64,000 nucleotides of DNA from an uncultured Alistipes sp. (GTDB lineage: Bacteria; Bacteroidota; Bacteroidia; Bacteroidales; Rikenellaceae): the NCBI GenBank assembly GCA_948442615.1, contig CAOJSG010000003.1:1-64000 (forward strand), in the 5' to 3' direction. The first letter of the stretch is position 1. Each line of letters begins with the position of its first letter. The notes under the pieces are model-generated. The model did no database searches, was not told the origin of the DNA, and saw only the letters and a program-made list of their open reading frames with translations. Shown here one piece after another: positions 35,894-46,070 of the stretch. The position numbers and the translations under genes were made by a program.

Positions 35894-37414
35894 CTATTCG
35901 ACCGGAATATCCTTGTTGACGTTCTTCGAACCGATCAGCGCATAGTAGAGCAGGTAGGCGAGACCCACCGCGATCACCCAGTAGCTGGCCATGTATCCCG
36001 CACGGTCGGAGATGAACTGCTGCAGAAGCGGCAGCACGCCGCCGCCTACCACCATCATCATGAAGATACCCGAAGCCTGCGCCGTGAATTTTCCGAGCCC
36101 CTCGACCGCCAGGTTGAAGATGCCGCCCCACATCACCGAGGTGCACAGGCCGCACAGGATCAGCAGCAGCGCGCTCAGCGGCACGCGCGGCGATTTCATC
36201 GAACCCGGAAGCTCGGCGGGCGTGAGGTTGGCCTCCTCCTTCAGAGCCGGGGCATATTCCGAAAGGTCTACGCCCTGCGGGTCGGCCATGAAGGCCGCGA
36301 TCGTCTCGGCCGGAACGCCGGCCTCCTGCAAGATGGCTTCGGTCTTCTCCTCCGGATTGTAGATGAAGCCCGGCACATCCATGCCGACGCTCTTCGGCGT
36401 GAAGATCGCCCCGATGACCAGCAGGATCGCCAGCGCCGATACCACGAGCAGCTGCACGCGGCTGGAAACCTTGCCGCTGATCACGCTGCTCACCAGACGG
36501 CCCACCAGCATCAGCAGCCAGTAGATGGCCGCGATCGCGCCGCCGATAGCCGCTCCGTTGATCAGGATGCCTGCGCCCTTCGACGAAGCGTCGGCCAGAT
36601 AGAAGTTCAGCGTGCCCGGGATACCCACCTCGATACCTACGTAAATGAAGATACCGATGACGCCCAGGATGAAATGGCGGAAGCTCCAGGGACTGTACTG
36701 CGCCCGAGCCTTCTTACCGGCATCCTGTTTTTTCTGGAGGTGCGGCTCGGGAATCGAGACGAACGAAATGACCAGGAACGACACGGCGAAGACACCCATC
36801 GCGATGAAAAGCAGCGGAGCGACGTCCGTCATGTTCGTTTTGGGCGTCACGGTGCCGATCAGCGCGCCGACGAACAGCGGCGTCAGCGTGCCCGACAGCG
36901 AATTGAGCGCACCGCCCGTCTGGATCAGCTGGTTGCCCTTGTTGCCGCCGCCGCCCAGCAGGTTGAGCATGGGGTTCACGACCGTATTGAGCATGCAGAC
37001 GCAGAAACCGCAGATGAAAGCGCCCAGCAGATAGATGATGAAGTTGAGCTTCACGGCGATGTTCACCGCCTCGTTGGTCTCCTCGTTGATCGTCTCGTAA
37101 TTGAACAGCGCGGTGTCGGCGCCGAAGCGGCTCGACAGATACTGCACGAACAGACCCAGGATGCCGACGCCCATGGCGATGAGCGCCGTCTTCTTATATC
37201 CGATGCGCACGAGCAGGTTGCCCGCCGGAATACCCATGAACAGATAGGCCAGGAAGTTCATCATATTGCCCATCATGCCGAGCGTATTGGCTCCGGCGTA
37301 CTCGTTCTTCCAGATCGTTCCGAAAGGTGCCGCCAGATTCGTGACGAACGAGATCATCGCAAAGAGAAAGAACATTGTGATGATCGGCAGCGTGTAGTTT
37401 TTCTTTTGTTCCAT
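35894..37414 (-). CDS. MFS sugar transporter (FucP/NagP-like)
   Basis: LNTVVNPMLNLLGGGGNKGNQLIQTGGALNSLSGTLTPL motif; 12-TM pattern. Confidence 0.85.
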   Translation of the reverse strand: MEQKKNYTLPIITMFFLFAMISFVTNLAAPFGTIWKNEYAGANTLGMMGNMMNFLAYLFMGIPAGNLLVRIGYKKTALIAMGVGILGLFVQYLSSRFGADTALFNYETINEETNEAVNIAVKLNFIIYLLGAFICGFCVCMLNTVVNPMLNLLGGGGNKGNQLIQTGGALNSLSGTLTPLFVGALIGTVTPKTNMTDVAPLLFIAMGVFAVSFLVISFVSIPEPHLQKKQDAGKKARAQYSPWSFRHFILGVIGIFIYVGIEVGIPGTLNFYLADASSKGAGILINGAAIGGAIAAIYWLLMLVGRLVSSVISGKVSSRVQLLVVSALAILLVIGAIFTPKSVGMDVPGFIYNPEEKTEAILQEAGVPAETIAAFMADPQGVDLSEYAPALKEEANLTPAELPGSMKSPRVPLSALLLILCGLCTSVMWGGIFNLAVEGLGKFTAQASGIFMMMVVGGGVLPLLQQFISDRAGYMASYWVIAVGLAYLLYYALIGSKNVNKDIPVE

Positions 37415-37456
37415 AAGATTTTATTTAGGTTAATGTCTCATTCTCGCAACACGCGC

Positions 37457-38446
37457 CTACCGGTCGCGTTCGGCCACGTAGGCGCACAGATCGATCAGCG
37501 CGGTCCGGTAGTCCGAGGGTTCGTACCCGGCGAGCAGCCCGGCGGCCTGCGCCAGATACTGCTGCATGATCCCCCCCGCGGCGGCGATGCCCCCCTCGTC
37601 CTCGACCGTGCGCCGCAGGTACTCCACCTCCGCCTCGTCCTCACGGCAGCGGGAGAGCCGGTCAAGCAGCTCGGTGCGGCGCACTTCGCCGGCCCGCTCC
37701 AGCACCGCGAGCAGCGGGAGGGTCACCTTCCGCTCGCGCAGGTCGTTGTTGGCGGGCTTTCCCGTCTGCGCCGAAGGGGTGTAGTCCAGGATGTCGTCCT
37801 GAATCTGGAAGGCCATTCCCAGCGCCTCGCCGAAACGGTGCATCAGCGCCACCTTCTCGCGCGGCGCACCGACGGCCAGCGCCCCGGCCGACGCGCTCGT
37901 GGCGATCAGAGCGGCCGTCTTCTTGCGGATGATCTCCAGACAGGCGGCCCGCGTCATGCCGCCCCGGTCGGCCCGTTCGCTCTGAAGCATCTCCCCCTCG
38001 CAGAGGGCACTCATCGTCTCGACGACGTGGGTCACCAGATCGAACTGGCCGCTCGAAAGGCCGATGCTCATGTTCCGGGCGAGGATATAGTCGCCCAGCA
38101 GCACCGCCCGGTGCGACTGCCAGCGCGCATTGACCGACGGCTTGCCGCGGCGCATGTCCGACTCGTCGATCACGTCGTCGTGGATGAGCGAGGCGACATG
38201 GATCATCTCCACCAGCAGGGCGGCCAGATAGGCCCGCTGCCCCATCCGCTCGCGCCGGACGGGGGCGTTCAGCCCGGCGGCGAGCAGCACGACCGTCGGA
38301 CGGATGCCTTTCCCGCGTGCGGAGAGCGCATAGCGCAGCATGTCGGAAAGCAATTTCCCTTCAGCCGTGAAATTCCGAACCACAAACTCGTCGAAAGCAT
38401 CCAGATCGGCGCCGATCGGTTTGCGGATCTTATCGAGTGTAACCAT
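37457..38446 (-). CDS. Polyprenyl (octaprenyl) diphosphate synthase
   Basis: EMIHVASLIHDDVIDESDMRRGKPS and FQIQDDILDYT (two DDxxD motifs). Confidence 0.95.
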   Translation of the reverse strand: MVTLDKIRKPIGADLDAFDEFVVRNFTAEGKLLSDMLRYALSARGKGIRPTVVLLAAGLNAPVRRERMGQRAYLAALLVEMIHVASLIHDDVIDESDMRRGKPSVNARWQSHRAVLLGDYILARNMSIGLSSGQFDLVTHVVETMSALCEGEMLQSERADRGGMTRAACLEIIRKKTAALIATSASAGALAVGAPREKVALMHRFGEALGMAFQIQDDILDYTPSAQTGKPANNDLRERKVTLPLLAVLERAGEVRRTELLDRLSRCREDEAEVEYLRRTVEDEGGIAAAGGIMQQYLAQAAGLLAGYEPSDYRTALIDLCAYVAERDR

Positions 38447-38611
38447 AAAAGACAACCTGTTACGCAAGCGAAGACGGCACGCATCCCCCGCAACGCCCGG
38501 CGACCGGACGGCCGCCGCACGCACGGGGAGATTCCGTCCATGCCGAAGTTTTTCTTTCGGCAAAGATAGTCATTTTTCGGGATCGCACCGCGCTGAATCA
38601 ATGTTTTTTCG

Positions 38612-38619
38612 TACCTTTG
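38612..38619 (+). promoter_or_regulatory. -7 box TACCTTTG upstream of YfhO-family gene
   Basis: TAnnTTTG match; suggests translation starts at the second ATG (38642). Confidence 0.5.
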
Positions 38620-38641
38620 GCAGCCGGTAATGCGCAAAAAG

Positions 38642-41203
38642 ATGGATTTTTCGAACGGACTTCTCTCCCGGCTGTCGCCCGTCGCGACGGCCCTGTTGCT
38701 GTTTTTCGCGGTGAGCGCGCTCTATTTCGCCCCCCAGTTCCGCGGCGAGACGCTGCCCCAGCACGACGTGCTCCAGTACGAGGGAATGACGCACGACATC
38801 CGCCGGGCGCGCGCCGAGACGGGCGAAGACCCCCAGTGGACGGGCGGCATGTTCGGCGGCATGCCCGCCTATCTGATCAACGTCGCCTACCCGGCCCAGC
38901 TGGTCAAACGGACCGTCGGCCAGGTCGTGCGCATCCTCGACACGCCGGCCGCTTTCCTCTTCTTCGCCATGGCGGCCATGTGGCTGATGCTCTGCATCTG
39001 CGGCGTCGACCCCTGGATCGGGATCGTCCCCGCGCTCGCCTACGGGCTTTCGACCTACTTCCTGCTGATCATCGGCGCCGGACACATCACCAAGATGTGG
39101 GCGCTGGTCTACGCCCCGCCGATGATGGCGGGCATCTACGTGGCGCTGCGCGGCAACCTGTGGCTCGGCGCCGCGCTCACTGCGCTCGCCGCCTCGCTCG
39201 AAATCGGCGCCAACCATCCGCAGATCACCTACTATTTCCTGCTGGCCGCCGCCGTCTTCTGGATCAGCGAGGCCGTCGGTGCGCTCCGCAAGGGCGCATG
39301 GCGCGACTTCGCCCTGCGCACCGCCGTGCTGGCGGGGGCCGGACTCCTGGCCGCAGGGTCCAATTTCGCCCCGCTGTGGTACACGGCCCAGCATTCGAAG
39401 GATACGATCCGCGGCGGCTCCGAACTGGCCGCGGCGGACGGTGCGCCGAACGAAGGGCTCGACCTGGACTACGCCACGGCCTGGAGCTACGGCCGCGCCG
39501 AGACCCTCAACCTGCTCGTGCCCGACTTCATGGGGCGCGATTCGGGCCGCGCGTTCGCCACGGACGGAGAAGTGGCCGCCGCGCTGCGCGCATGCGGCTT
39601 CACCCCCTCGGCCGCCGCACAGCTGCCGGCCTACTGGGGCGAGCAGCCCTACACGGCGGGCCCCACCTACCTGGGCGCCACGGTGCTGTTCCTGGGCATC
39701 CTGGGGCTGCTGCTGGCCCGCGGGCGCAACAAATGGTGGATCCTGGCGGTCAGCCTGCTGATGGTGCTGCTGGCGTGGGGACACCACTTCATGGGCTTCA
39801 CCGAGCTGATGTTCCGCTACCTGCCCGGCTACAACAAGTTCCGCACCGTATCGATGGCGCTGGTCGTCGTGCAATGGAGCGTGCCGCTGCTGGGCGCGAT
39901 GGCGCTGACGCGGCTCTGCGCGCCGGACTGCGACCGCAAAACGGCGCTGCGGGCCGTAGCGGGCGCTGCGGCCGTCACGGGCGGGCTGTGTCTGATCCTG
40001 GCCGCGGCGGGCGGCTCGCTATTCGGATTCGGACGGGCCGAAAGCACGGAGATGATGACCGAACAGGTGCGTCACATCCTGGCGGCGAACGGCGCGCACG
40101 AACAGATCGCTCAGGGCGTTCCCGAAGAGATCGGGGCGACGATCGGCGACGCCATGGCGCACGAGCGCATGCGGATGATGCGCAGCGACGCAATGCGCTC
40201 GCTGCTGCTGATCCTCCTGACGGCGGGCGCCGCGGCGCTGTACCTCTGCCGGAAGATCAACAAGGCGGTGCTCCTCGCCGCGACCGGCGTACTGGTCCTC
40301 GCCGACCTCGTTCCGGTCGACCTGCGCTTCCTCTCGTCCGACGACTTCGTCCCGGCGCGCACGCAGCGGGTCGCACCCACCGCGGCGGACAAGGAGATCC
40401 TCCGCGACACGGAGCCGGGCTACCGCGTGCTGAACCTCACCGTCGATCCGTTCAACGACGCCACGACCTCCTATTTTCACCGCTCGATAGGCGGCTACCA
40501 CGGGGCCAAGCTGGCCCGCTACCAGGACCTGATCTCCCGCTACATGAGCGACCGCAACGGCAACCGCCGGCTCGAACGCGACGAGATCGCCCCGTACGTG
40601 CTGGATATGCTCAACACCCGCTACACGATCGGGTTCGGCGCGCAGGGGACCCCGCAGGCCGAGCGCCGCGGCACGGAATACGGCCCGGCATGGTTCGTCG
40701 ACGCGGTCCGTTTCGCCGCCACGCCGCAGGAGGAGATCGACGCGCTGGAGACGACCGACCTGCGCACGACGGCCGTCGTCGCCGACCGGGACCGCGCTGC
40801 GGCGGAGGAGTCCGGAGCGCTGCGTGCGGAGACGCCGGCCGACGCCCGCGCGGAGACGATCCGGCTGACGGACTACCGGCCCAACTACCTGCGCTACGAA
40901 TACACGGCGCCGCAGGGCGGCATAGCGGTCTTCTCCGAGATCTTCTACGACAAGGGCTGGACGGCCTATGTCGACGGCGAGCCGGCACCCTATTTCCGCG
41001 CCGACTACCTGCTGCGGGCCATGCGTCTGCCGGCCGCCGAAAACGGCACGGTCGAATGGCGGTTCCGGGCGCCGCACTGGGAGTTGGCGGAGGGGATCAC
41101 GGGGGGCTGCTCGCTCCTCATTCTGACGGGCGCCGCTGCGGCGGCGGTCTATGCCCTCCGCAAATCGAGAAAACGGAAAGCCGCGGCATCCGCCGACCGG
41201 TAG
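38642..41203 (+). CDS. YfhO-family large membrane protein
   Basis: Multi-TM protein: HDVLQYEGMTHDIRRARAETGEDPQWTGGMFGGMPAYLI, GAGHITKMWALVYAPPMMAG; GYRVLNL..DPFNDATTSYFHRSIGGYHGAKL. Confidence 0.85.
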   Translation: MDFSNGLLSRLSPVATALLLFFAVSALYFAPQFRGETLPQHDVLQYEGMTHDIRRARAETGEDPQWTGGMFGGMPAYLINVAYPAQLVKRTVGQVVRILDTPAAFLFFAMAAMWLMLCICGVDPWIGIVPALAYGLSTYFLLIIGAGHITKMWALVYAPPMMAGIYVALRGNLWLGAALTALAASLEIGANHPQITYYFLLAAAVFWISEAVGALRKGAWRDFALRTAVLAGAGLLAAGSNFAPLWYTAQHSKDTIRGGSELAAADGAPNEGLDLDYATAWSYGRAETLNLLVPDFMGRDSGRAFATDGEVAAALRACGFTPSAAAQLPAYWGEQPYTAGPTYLGATVLFLGILGLLLARGRNKWWILAVSLLMVLLAWGHHFMGFTELMFRYLPGYNKFRTVSMALVVVQWSVPLLGAMALTRLCAPDCDRKTALRAVAGAAAVTGGLCLILAAAGGSLFGFGRAESTEMMTEQVRHILAANGAHEQIAQGVPEEIGATIGDAMAHERMRMMRSDAMRSLLLILLTAGAAALYLCRKINKAVLLAATGVLVLADLVPVDLRFLSSDDFVPARTQRVAPTAADKEILRDTEPGYRVLNLTVDPFNDATTSYFHRSIGGYHGAKLARYQDLISRYMSDRNGNRRLERDEIAPYVLDMLNTRYTIGFGAQGTPQAERRGTEYGPAWFVDAVRFAATPQEEIDALETTDLRTTAVVADRDRAAAEESGALRAETPADARAETIRLTDYRPNYLRYEYTAPQGGIAVFSEIFYDKGWTAYVDGEPAPYFRADYLLRAMRLPAAENGTVEWRFRAPHWELAEGITGGCSLLILTGAAAAAVYALRKSRKRKAAASADR

Positions 41204-41291
41204 CCGCCTGCGGCGAGGTCCGCCGCCGCGGCCCCGCACGACCCGGCGGACGGAAAGCGCCGCCGTCCCGAAAAATGCATTGCGTACGCAC

Positions 41292-42173
41292 ATGAAAGAC
41301 GATAAAAGACTCAAACGCAAGGTACGGAACTCGTACATCGTATCGACCGTCAGCATGACGCTCGTACTCTTCCTGCTGGGCTCGGTGGGCCATCTGCTGA
41401 CCGTGGCGATGCAGGCGGCCCGCACGCTCCGCCAGAGCGTCCCCGTGAGCGTGGAGCTGCGCCGGGAGCTGTCGGACGAACGCCGCGCCGCCATCGGCGA
41501 AGCGCTCGCGCAGGAGGAGCTCGTCGGCACGGTCGTCTTCTCGTCCAAGGAGGAGAAGGCCGAAGACGAAACCTTCCGGCAGCTGTTCGCCGACGAATTC
41601 GAGGCGGTGCTCGACGAGAATCCGCTGGCCGACTCGTTCGAACTGACCCTGACGTCCGGATCGGCGGACGCCGAAGCGCTCGACGCATTCGTCGCGCGGC
41701 TGTCGGCGACCGACGGCGTCGAACGGGTCTCCGTCCCGGCCATGATGGCCGAACGGCTGCACGCCACGATCGGCAAGATCCGGCTCGTCCTGCTGCTCTT
41801 CGGCGGCGCCCTGCTCGTCATCTCGCTCATCCTGCTCTACAACACGATCCGGCTGGCGATCTTCTCGAAGCGCTACCTGATCAATACGATGAAACTGGTC
41901 GGCGCGACGAAGTGGTTCATCATGAAGCCGTTCCTGGGCAACAGCCTCACGCAGGGGCTGCTGGCGGGCATCGCGGCCTCGGTGCTGTTCTGCGCGGCCG
42001 TCTACGGGCTGAACGAGACCGTTCCGGAGCTGCTGGCCGGCGGCCGCGCGAAAGAGATCGCGACGATTCTGCTGGCCATGATCGCGGGCGGAGTCGCCAC
42101 CTCGACGGCTTTCACCTACTTCGCGCTCAACCGGTTCGTCAACATGAAATCGAACAAGATCCATCTCTATTAG
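41292..42173 (+). CDS. ftsX: Cell division protein FtsX (permease-like)
   Basis: RNSYIVSTVSMTLVLFLLGSVGHL; LLLFGGALLVISLILLYNTIRLAIFSKRYLINTMKLVGATKWFI. Confidence 0.92.
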   Translation: MKDDKRLKRKVRNSYIVSTVSMTLVLFLLGSVGHLLTVAMQAARTLRQSVPVSVELRRELSDERRAAIGEALAQEELVGTVVFSSKEEKAEDETFRQLFADEFEAVLDENPLADSFELTLTSGSADAEALDAFVARLSATDGVERVSVPAMMAERLHATIGKIRLVLLLFGGALLVISLILLYNTIRLAIFSKRYLINTMKLVGATKWFIMKPFLGNSLTQGLLAGIAASVLFCAAVYGLNETVPELLAGGRAKEIATILLAMIAGGVATSTAFTYFALNRFVNMKSNKIHLY

Positions 42174-42176
42174 TCA

Positions 42177-42428
42177 ATGAAAATGCAACCGACACCCCGA
42201 AAGGAAGATCCGCGGATGCCACTCACCCGCAAAAACTACCTGCTGCTGGCCATCGGATTCCTCGTCGTACTGACGGGCTTCGTCCTGATGACGGGCGGAG
42301 GCAGCGACTCGCCCGACGAATTCAACTACGCGATGTTCTCGTGGCGGCGCATCACGCTCGCCCCGATCCTGGTCATCGGCGGCTTCGTCGTCGAGATCTT
42401 CGCCATCATGAAGCGCTTCGACGCATAG
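42177..42428 (+). CDS. DUF3098 family membrane protein
   Basis: 83 aa, NYLLLAIGFLVVLTGFVLMTGG...IFSWRRITLAPILVIGGFVVEIFAIMKR pattern; between ftsX and uppP. Confidence 0.8.
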   Translation: MKMQPTPRKEDPRMPLTRKNYLLLAIGFLVVLTGFVLMTGGGSDSPDEFNYAMFSWRRITLAPILVIGGFVVEIFAIMKRFDA

Positions 42429-42515
42429 GACCCGGCATGCGGCGGGAAACGGCGCGCCGGCCGGAGGGTCCCGCGCCGCCGCATGCGAATCGCACACCAT
42501 ACTTTTTTTCGATAA

Positions 42516-43304
42516 ATGGACACCTTGCAAGCCATCGTCCTGGGCATCGTACAGGGCCTCACCGAATTTCTGCCCGTCTCGTCGAGCGGACACCTGCAGC
42601 TCGCCAAAGAGCTCCTGGGCGTCTCCATCCCCGACAACAACATCACCTTCGACGTGATGCTGCACGCCGCCACGGTATGCAGCACGATCGTCGTGCTGTG
42701 GCGCGAGCTGCGGCGCCTGCTGCTGGGCCTCTTCTCGCGCCGCTTCAACGAGGAACAGGCCTACGTGCTGAAGATTCTGATCTCGATGGTCCCGGCCGGC
42801 ATCGTCGGCGTGCTCTTCAGCGACCGGATCGAGCAGCTCTTCGGGTCGCTGGGCTTCGTGGGCGCCATGCTGCTGGTCACCGCCGCGCTGCTCGCCTTCG
42901 CCTACTACGCGCGGCCCCGCCGCAAAGAGACCATCTCCTACCGCGACGCCCTGCTGATCGGCGCGGCGCAGGCCGCCGCCACGATGCCCGGACTCTCGCG
43001 CTCGGGCTCCACCATCGCCACCGGCCTGCTGCTGGGCAACACCAAGGAGAGCGTGGCGCACTTCTCGTTCCTCATGGTCATTCCGGTCATCCTGGGCAAA
43101 ATGCTCCTGGATCTGGTTTCGGGCGACCTGGCTGCGCTCGACATGTCGTGGGGCACGATAGCGGCCGGATTCGCCGCCGCCTTCGCCACCGGCTCGTTCG
43201 CCTGCAAGTTCATGATCGACATCGTGAAACGGGGCAAGCTGATCTGGTTCGCCGTCTACTGCGCCGTCGCCGGCATCGTTTCGCTGACCGCCTATTTCTG
43301 CTGA
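42516..43304 (+). CDS. uppP: Undecaprenyl-diphosphatase
   Basis: AIVLGIVQGLTEFLPVSSSGHLQL; MPGLSRSGSTIATGLLLG. Confidence 0.96.
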   Translation: MDTLQAIVLGIVQGLTEFLPVSSSGHLQLAKELLGVSIPDNNITFDVMLHAATVCSTIVVLWRELRRLLLGLFSRRFNEEQAYVLKILISMVPAGIVGVLFSDRIEQLFGSLGFVGAMLLVTAALLAFAYYARPRRKETISYRDALLIGAAQAAATMPGLSRSGSTIATGLLLGNTKESVAHFSFLMVIPVILGKMLLDLVSGDLAALDMSWGTIAAGFAAAFATGSFACKFMIDIVKRGKLIWFAVYCAVAGIVSLTAYFC

Positions 43305-43306
43305 TT

Positions 43307-44023
43307 ATGGACAACGGACTCGACCTGCGGGGCATCAACTTCGAAGAGGGCTACATCGCCGTCGTCGACAAGCCGCTGGAATGGACCTCGGCCGACGTGG
43401 TGCGGAAAATCAAGTTCGCGCTGCGGCGCATCGGCTTCCGGCGCATCAAGGTCGGCCACGCCGGCACGCTCGATCCGCTGGCCACGGGCGTGCTGCTGGT
43501 CTGCATCGGACGCGCCACGAAGATGGTCGACGCCCTGCAGAGCGAAGAGAAGGAGTACATCGCCGACGTGATGCTGGGCGCCACGACCCCCAGCTACGAC
43601 CTCGAACACCCCGTCGACAGGACCTACCCCTGGGAGCACATCACGCGCGAGGCGGTGCTCGGGGCGCTCGACGCGCTCACCGGCGAACGGCTCCAGGAGC
43701 CGCCGCTCTACTCGGCGAAGAAGATCGAGGGCACGCGCGCCTACGAACTGGCCCGCGCCGGCGAGGAGGTGGCGCTGCGCAAGGCCCGGATCACGATCTA
43801 CGAGATGGAGCTGCTCGAATGCGCGCTGCCCCGCATCCGCGTGCGCGTGCGTTGCAGCAAGGGGACCTACATCCGGTCGCTGGCCCGCGAAATCGGCGAG
43901 GCGCTCGGCAGCGGTGCCCACCTCACGGCGCTGCGCCGCACGCGCAGCGGCGGATTTACGCTCGACAAGGCGCACCGGCTGGAAGATTTTCTGGAAAAAA
44001 TCGCCGGAGCCGAAACAAAATAG
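43307..44023 (+). CDS. truB: tRNA pseudouridine(55) synthase
   Basis: VDKPLEWTSADVVRKIK, KVGHAGTLDPLATGVLLVCIGRATK, YSAKKIEGTRAYELAR. Confidence 0.96.
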   Translation: MDNGLDLRGINFEEGYIAVVDKPLEWTSADVVRKIKFALRRIGFRRIKVGHAGTLDPLATGVLLVCIGRATKMVDALQSEEKEYIADVMLGATTPSYDLEHPVDRTYPWEHITREAVLGALDALTGERLQEPPLYSAKKIEGTRAYELARAGEEVALRKARITIYEMELLECALPRIRVRVRCSKGTYIRSLAREIGEALGSGAHLTALRRTRSGGFTLDKAHRLEDFLEKIAGAETK

Positions 44024-44088
44024 TCTTTTTTTCGTATTGGAAATAATTGGCTATTTGTTTTTTCGACAGAATCAAGACCGACCCACTT

Positions 44089-45138
44089 ATGAAACTATCC
44101 CAATACGGGTACGAATTCTCGCCCGAAATGCTGGCGAAATATCCGGCGGAGAATCGCGACGAATCCCGGCTGATGGTCGTAGACAGAAAGAAGGGAACCA
44201 TCGAACACCGCATCTTCAAGGAGATCATCGACTACTTCGACGAAAAGGACCTCTTCGTGTTCAACGACACGAAGGTCTTCCCCGCCCGGCTCTACGGAAA
44301 CAAGGAGAAGACCGGCGCCGAGATCGAGATCTTCCTGCTGCGCGAACTGAACCGCGAGCTGAGACTGTGGGACGTACTGGTGGATCCGGCCCGCAAGATC
44401 CGCATCGGCAACAAGCTCTACTTCGGCGACGACGACCTGCTGGTGGCCGAGGTGATCGACAACACCACCTCGCGCGGGCGGACGCTCCGGTTCCTGTTCG
44501 ACGGCTCGTACGAGGAGTTCAAGGAGGCCCTGTTCCGCCTGGGCGAAACCCCGCTGCCCCGCTGGGTCCGCGAAAAGGTCGAGCCGCTGGACGCCGAACG
44601 CTACCAGACGATCTTCGCCGCGCACGAGGGCGCCGTCGCCGCGCCGACGGCCGGCATGCACTTCTCGAAACACCTGATGAAACGCATGGAGATCAAAGGG
44701 ATCGACCGCACGTTCATCACGCTGCACGTCGGGCTGGGCAATTTCCGCACGGTCGACGTCGAGGACCTGTCTAAGCACAAGATGGATTCCGAGCAGTTCT
44801 TCGTCACGGAGGAGGCGGCCGAAGCGGTCAACCGCGCCAAGTGCGAAGGGCGCAAGGTGGTCTCGATCGGCACGACCGTGATGCGCACGTTCGAAACGGC
44901 GGTCTCGACCCACGGCATGATCAAGGCCATGGAGGGATGGACCAACAAGTTCATCTTCCACCCCTACGAATTCACGGTGGCCGACGCCATGGTGACCAAC
45001 TTCCACCTGCCCTACTCCACCCAGCTGATGATGGTGGCGGCGTTCGGCGGATACGACTGCGTGATGAACGCCTACAAGGTCGCCCGCGAGGAGGGATACC
45101 GCTTCGGAACCTACGGCGACGCCATGCTGATTCTCTGA
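44089..45138 (+). CDS. queA: S-adenosylmethionine:tRNA ribosyltransferase-isomerase
   Basis: [61 protein letters not shown]. Confidence 0.95.
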   Translation: MKLSQYGYEFSPEMLAKYPAENRDESRLMVVDRKKGTIEHRIFKEIIDYFDEKDLFVFNDTKVFPARLYGNKEKTGAEIEIFLLRELNRELRLWDVLVDPARKIRIGNKLYFGDDDLLVAEVIDNTTSRGRTLRFLFDGSYEEFKEALFRLGETPLPRWVREKVEPLDAERYQTIFAAHEGAVAAPTAGMHFSKHLMKRMEIKGIDRTFITLHVGLGNFRTVDVEDLSKHKMDSEQFFVTEEAAEAVNRAKCEGRKVVSIGTTVMRTFETAVSTHGMIKAMEGWTNKFIFHPYEFTVADAMVTNFHLPYSTQLMMVAAFGGYDCVMNAYKVAREEGYRFGTYGDAMLIL

Positions 45139-45208
45139 AACGGGACGCGGACCAGACGGATAATTCATTCACGCAGAGGAGGCGACGGCATGCCGACGGC
45201 CAAATAAA

Positions 45209-45240
45209 TTTGGTTCTGCCGGCGGTTTTCACTATCTTTG
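45209..45240 (+). promoter_or_regulatory. Promoter: TTTG-N20-TATCTTTG upstream of GT5-like gene
   Basis: TTTG 45209-45212, TATCTTTG 45233-45240. Confidence 0.7.
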
Positions 45241-45260
45241 CTCCAATAAAACCATCGATA

Positions 45261-46070
45261 ATGGCATCCAGCAAGATTCTGTACGTGTGTCAGGAGATCA
45301 CCCCCTATCTCCCGGAAACGGAGTGCTCGCGGTTGTGCCGCACACTTTCGCAGGCCATGCAGGAACGCGGCAACGAGATCCGCACGTTCATGCCCCGCTA
45401 CGGCTGCATCAACGAGCGCAGGCACCAGCTGCACGAGGTGATCCGCCTGTCGGGCATGAACCTCATCATCGACGACAACGACCACCAGCTCATCATCAAG
45501 GTCGCCTCGATCCCGTCGGCCCGCGTACAGATCTATTTCATCGACAACGACGACTACTTCGCCCGCAAGGCCATCCTGCACGACGAGGAGGGCCTGCCGT
45601 TCGCCGACAACGACGAACGGGCGCTCTTTTTCGCCCGCGGCGTGCTGGAGACGGTCAAGAAGCTGCGCTGGTCGCCCACGGTGGTGCACTGCCACGGCTG
45701 GTTCGCGGGCATCGTGCCGCTCTACCTGCGGAAGGTCTTCGCCGACGACCCGATCTTCCGCGACGTGAAGATCGTCGTGTCGCTCTACGACGATGCGTTC
45801 CCCGGCACGCTGGACGGCGGCTTCCGCAAAAAGATCGAAAACGAAGGTATCCGGGACAAAAATATGTCGGTTCTCGATACCCCTTCATACGAAAACCTCT
45901 GCCGCTTCGTTATCAGTTATGCCGACGGGGTGGTGGCGGCCTCCGAAAACGCGGCGCCCGAGATCCTGGCATTCGCCCGGGAGAGCGGGAAGCCCGTGCT
46001 GGAGTACCGGTCTCCCGAGGCAGAGGACTTTTTCGACAATTACAACCGATTCTATGAAGATCTGCAATAA
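45261..46070 (+). CDS. Glycogen/starch synthase-like protein, N-terminal half of GT5 only
   Basis: KILYVCQEITPYLPETECSRLCRTLSQAMQERGNEIRTFMPRYG; VVHCHGWFAGIVPLYL; stops at 269 aa without a nucleotide-sugar-binding C-terminal Rossmann domain. Confidence 0.8.
   Translation: MASSKILYVCQEITPYLPETECSRLCRTLSQAMQERGNEIRTFMPRYGCINERRHQLHEVIRLSGMNLIIDDNDHQLIIKVASIPSARVQIYFIDNDDYFARKAILHDEEGLPFADNDERALFFARGVLETVKKLRWSPTVVHCHGWFAGIVPLYLRKVFADDPIFRDVKIVVSLYDDAFPGTLDGGFRKKIENEGIRDKNMSVLDTPSYENLCRFVISYADGVVAASENAAPEILAFARESGKPVLEYRSPEAEDFFDNYNRFYEDLQ

Noticed and set aside
37571-37577. C7 tract (and nearby C6) in the polyprenyl synthase gene as a phase-variation tract
   Set aside because: Shorter, in frame, and in an essential-type isoprenoid gene; less plausible than the G8/C9 tracts.
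42435-42486. Inverted repeat GCATGCGGCG...CGCCGCATGC between DUF3098 and uppP
   Set aside because: Long GC-rich loop and no T-tract; likely incidental structure of a GC-rich spacer, possibly a weak terminator.
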